From the NCBI GenBank assembly GCA_023488865.1, contig JAMDDG010000128.1, forward strand, positions 1 to 6,488: a DNA stretch of 6,488 nucleotides, written 5' to 3'. This DNA comes from Bacteroidota bacterium. GTDB lineage: Bacteria > Bacteroidota > Bacteroidia > Bacteroidales > Prolixibacteraceae. A program made the position numbers and the translations under genes. Shown one piece after another: positions 3,845 to 6,488 of the stretch. A model generated the notes under the pieces. The model ran no database searches. It saw only the letters and a list, made by a program, of their open reading frames with translations, and was not told where the DNA came from. Each line of letters begins with the position of its first letter. Position 1 is the first letter of the stretch.

Positions 3845-6488
3845 ATGAGAAGATTCGTACTTTTTACCGCCTTTTTCTTTTTACTGGCCAACTTGTCGAT
3901 GGGACACAACCTCAAAGGAAACATCAAAGATAAGAATGGAGTCCCGATCCCATATGCAACCGTTTTTTTCAAAGAGGGATCACAAGGGACTGCCACCAAT
4001 GAAAACGGCGATTTTGAAATAACCCTTCCTGTAGGGAAATACACCGTCACCTACCGAAGCCTGGGCTTTACCCCGAAAACCGAAACTCTTACACTCACGG
4101 ATAAACCCCTTACCATTGCTGTTGTTTTGGACGAGCAGATTCAGGTTCTGCAAGAGGTTACGATCAATGCCGGCGTTGATCGCGCCTATCCCATCATGCG
4201 CAAAGTGATCAGCCTTTCCTATGTTCATCTCAATCAAATGCAGAGTTACACTGCCACAGCTTATCTTCGGGGCACTATCAAGGTTGAAAATATCCCGGGA
4301 ATCTTCCGGAACCAGCTAAAAAAACAACACATTGACATAAAGTCGGGCGATATTTTGGTGCAGGAAAGCGTGAACCAGATTACCTTCAAAGCCCCTGACA
4401 AATACGACCTTCAGATCAAATCCATCAACTCCTCCTTCCCGAAAGGGATTGACTTCCAGGTAACCGACATACTCGGATCCAGTCTGTATCAGGATAATAT
4501 TGACGTTTTGATATCCCCGGTAGGGAGAAATGCTTTTTCTCATTATGATTTTAAATACGAAGGGTTCAGCTACGAAGGAAAAAATATTGTGAATAAAATC
4601 AAGGTAACCCCGAAGCGAAAAAGCAAGCTGCTGTTCGAGGGTTATTTGTACATCATGGAAGATTACTGGTGCCTGAAACAGGCCGACCTCAATTTCGAAA
4701 CACCTATCGGAATGGTCAACCTTTACATGACTTATGACGAAGTTTCCCCGTCCATATGGCTCCCGGTAGGCCACAAATTTTCGTTCGATGCCAGTATGAT
4801 GGGCATCAAAGGAAGTGGACGGTTCTCCACCTCCATGAAATATACCGATCTTCATTTCAACCAGGATGTACTGGCCATGCTCGATCTTCCGCCGAGAGAA
4901 CAAGCAAATAATCAGCCTGTTAAACCGTCAACAATCACTACCGTGAAGGTCAAGAAACCATCCAAAGCGGCTGAAAAGAAAAGAGAAAAAATCGACAACC
5001 TGCTCGATAAAAAGGACCTTAGCAACCACGAGATGAACAAGCTTTCCCGGCTAATGGCCTCCAGTCACCGGTCAGAGAACGACTCGCTCAAATCGCTCGA
5101 AATAACCGAATCGGTCAAGGTAAAAGTCGATCCGAACGCGGCTAACCGCGACACCACCTTTTGGAACACTATGCGACCTATCCCTTTGGCCCCGGAGGAG
5201 TTACAGAGTTTCCAAAAACGCGATTCGGTCGTTAAATTGGAGAAAAGTAAACCCAATGTCGTCACCATTGCAAAGCAAAAAATGAACCTGGGCATATTAT
5301 CCTCTCTCTTTTTAGGTAAGCACACCACCTTCCGGGATTCAACCTGGCACTTTAACTATTATGGCCTCTTTAATTTCAGTAGGTTGACATTCAACGCAGT
5401 AGATGGTTTTACTGTCAACCAGGAGATACTTTTCACCAAAAATTTTAAACCCGGCCGTTCATTAGAGTTTCGTCCCAGGGTGGCTTATGCCATCAACCGC
5501 GATGCATTGATGGGCAATCTGGGCATCAAATACAACTATGCCCCCATGCACAGGGGAACATTTGAGTTAAACAGCGGTCACAATTCGGAAGATTTCAACA
5601 ACCGCGAGCAGGCCATCTCCCCGTTTATCAATGGCGTTTCCTCCCTGTTTTTCAAAACCAATTTTGCCCGTTTTTACGATAACAAATACCTTAAACTCGT
5701 CAATAACGTGGATTTGTTCAACGGATTGGTTTTCCAAACAAAAGCAGGATGGAAAAAGACAAAGCAACTTGAGAATTCCACCAACTTCTCTTTCCTCGAT
5801 AACACAGACAACTACCTGCTCAATCTTCCCGCCAATGATGAAGTGAGTGCCAGCCAACTGGCAGATCAAATTTCCTCCACCATCGGAATCCGGCTGGAGT
5901 ACACACCTAAATATTATTACCGGATCCGCAATGGCATCAAGAAAATGTTGCACTCAGATTTTCCGACTTTTTATTTCGGGTATGAAAAAGGATTGAAAAA
6001 TATTTTCTCAAGTACGGCAGATTTTGATTACTTCAGCGCTGGTATCAACCACTCCATTGAATTTAGCCAGACCTCCAGTTTGGCCTGGGAGATCAACGGT
6101 GGTTTGTTTACCAACCGTAATCAGCTCCATTTCTCCGATTTTGCCCATGCGATGACGCAGACCAGTCCGGTGCTGCCCCACGAATACCGCCATTCTTTCT
6201 ATGTACCCAATTATTACGCCCTCTCCACCGATGACAAGTTTATCGACGGGTTTATCTCCTACAAATCGCCTTTCATCTTTCTGAAATACTTGCCGGTACT
6301 CAGTAATACCCTCTGGCGCGAGATGGTTTGGGCCGGCTGCTACAACTCCCCGACCAACCCAAATCACATGGAGGTGGGTTATACTTTGCTGGAGGTGCTC
6401 TATTCTGCTAACGTGGGAATTTTTGCCGGATTTGATCAATTTCAGTTTACGAAGTTCGGGATCAACATGGCATTCAGGATATCGTATT
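3845..6488 (+). CDS. DUF5686 family outer-membrane protein with carboxypeptidase-regulatory-like domain (3' end beyond window)
   Basis: The frame is open from ATG 3845 to the last base, giving 881 residues with no stop. Residues 1-20 are a signal peptide (MRRF, a hydrophobic core, LSMG then HN). Residues 23-97 are a CarboxypepD_reg-like beta-sandwich (GVPIPYATVFF, GTATNENGDFEI, GKYTVTYRSLGF). The DUF5686 region begins near 112 with DRAYPIMRKVI and is rich in beta strands. Residues about 353-395 form a Pro/Lys-rich charged linker. From about 495 onward there are alternating strands typical of an outer-membrane beta-barrel, and the window ends in FGINMAFRISY, resembling a barrel's last strand, so only a few residues are probably missing. 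No TonB-plug domain was seen, so it is not a SusC-type transporter. It starts after the tpiA terminator, with GAGG directly touching the ATG and an A-run upstream. The family's function is unknown; a role in the outer membrane is inferred. Confidence 0.87.
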   Translation, partial: MRRFVLFTAFFFLLANLSMGHNLKGNIKDKNGVPIPYATVFFKEGSQGTATNENGDFEITLPVGKYTVTYRSLGFTPKTETLTLTDKPLTIAVVLDEQIQVLQEVTINAGVDRAYPIMRKVISLSYVHLNQMQSYTATAYLRGTIKVENIPGIFRNQLKKQHIDIKSGDILVQESVNQITFKAPDKYDLQIKSINSSFPKGIDFQVTDILGSSLYQDNIDVLISPVGRNAFSHYDFKYEGFSYEGKNIVNKIKVTPKRKSKLLFEGYLYIMEDYWCLKQADLNFETPIGMVNLYMTYDEVSPSIWLPVGHKFSFDASMMGIKGSGRFSTSMKYTDLHFNQDVLAMLDLPPREQANNQPVKPSTITTVKVKKPSKAAEKKREKIDNLLDKKDLSNHEMNKLSRLMASSHRSENDSLKSLEITESVKVKVDPNAANRDTTFWNTMRPIPLAPEELQSFQKRDSVVKLEKSKPNVVTIAKQKMNLGILSSLFLGKHTTFRDSTWHFNYYGLFNFSRLTFNAVDGFTVNQEILFTKNFKPGRSLEFRPRVAYAINRDALMGNLGIKYNYAPMHRGTFELNSGHNSEDFNNREQAISPFINGVSSLFFKTNFARFYDNKYLKLVNNVDLFNGLVFQTKAGWKKTKQLENSTNFSFLDNTDNYLLNLPANDEVSASQLADQISSTIGIRLEYTPKYYYRIRNGIKKMLHSDFPTFYFGYEKGLKNIFSSTADFDYFSAGINHSIEFSQTSSLAWEINGGLFTNRNQLHFSDFAHAMTQTSPVLPHEYRHSFYVPNYYALSTDDKFIDGFISYKSPFIFLKYLPVLSNTLWREMVWAGCYNSPTNPNHMEVGYTLLEVLYSANVGIFAGFDQFQFTKFGINMAFRISY

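Noticed and set aside
4316..4903. 195-codon open frame on the minus strand
   Set aside because: It lies wholly inside the DUF5686 gene, antisense to recognised domain sequence, and its translation matches no family I know.
5567..6439. Two minus-strand open frames (5567-5953 and 6008-6439)
   Set aside because: Both are antisense to the predicted beta-barrel and have no recognisable protein features.

Overview
The window looks like chromosomal DNA from a member of the Bacteroidota, probably an environmental member of the Bacteroidales. Four things point there: the gene block DUF1599 - DoxX-like protein - tpiA, which I recall as typical of this phylum; a DUF5686 outer-membrane protein; promoter -7 boxes of the form TAnnTTTG; and A-rich translation starts without clear Shine-Dalgarno sequences. 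All five genes are on the + strand. No RNA gene, CRISPR array, insertion sequence or replication origin was seen.

Bases 1-1079 hold a compact two-gene module. The first gene fuses an XRE-type helix-turn-helix to a minimal nucleotidyltransferase with an intact GS-x10-DxD motif. The second, overlapping it by 20 bases, is a HepT/DUF86-type HEPN protein with an intact R-x4-H-x-Y motif. Together they form a HEPN/MNT toxin-antitoxin system (type VII-like), in which the antitoxin is predicted to AMPylate the toxin and also to act as the DNA-binding autoregulator. A cluster of TGACA/TGTCA half-sites lies directly before the first ATG and overlaps a TAGCTTTG -7 box. Sampled lines of this module are markedly more AT-rich than the genes downstream, which fits acquisition as a cassette.

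Bases 1080-3796 hold a likely housekeeping transcription block. It starts with a DUF1599 protein built from two copies of the same domain. This is followed 4 bases later by a DoxX-type membrane protein with a thioredoxin-like C-terminal domain lacking CxxC. Then, behind its own promoter, comes triosephosphate isomerase. A strong intrinsic terminator closes the block.

Bases 3797-6488 hold a long gene open to the window edge: a signal peptide, a carboxypeptidase-regulatory-like domain, a DUF5686 region with a Lys-rich linker, and a probable outer-membrane beta-barrel. Only a few C-terminal residues are probably missing.

The most system-like element is the HTH-MNT/HepT module. Its biochemistry can be predicted from known HEPN/MNT pairs, but the regulator-antitoxin fusion, gene order and operator-over-start arrangement deserve attention. 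The DUF1599-DoxX/Trx pair beside tpiA is the main conserved but functionally unexplained element.
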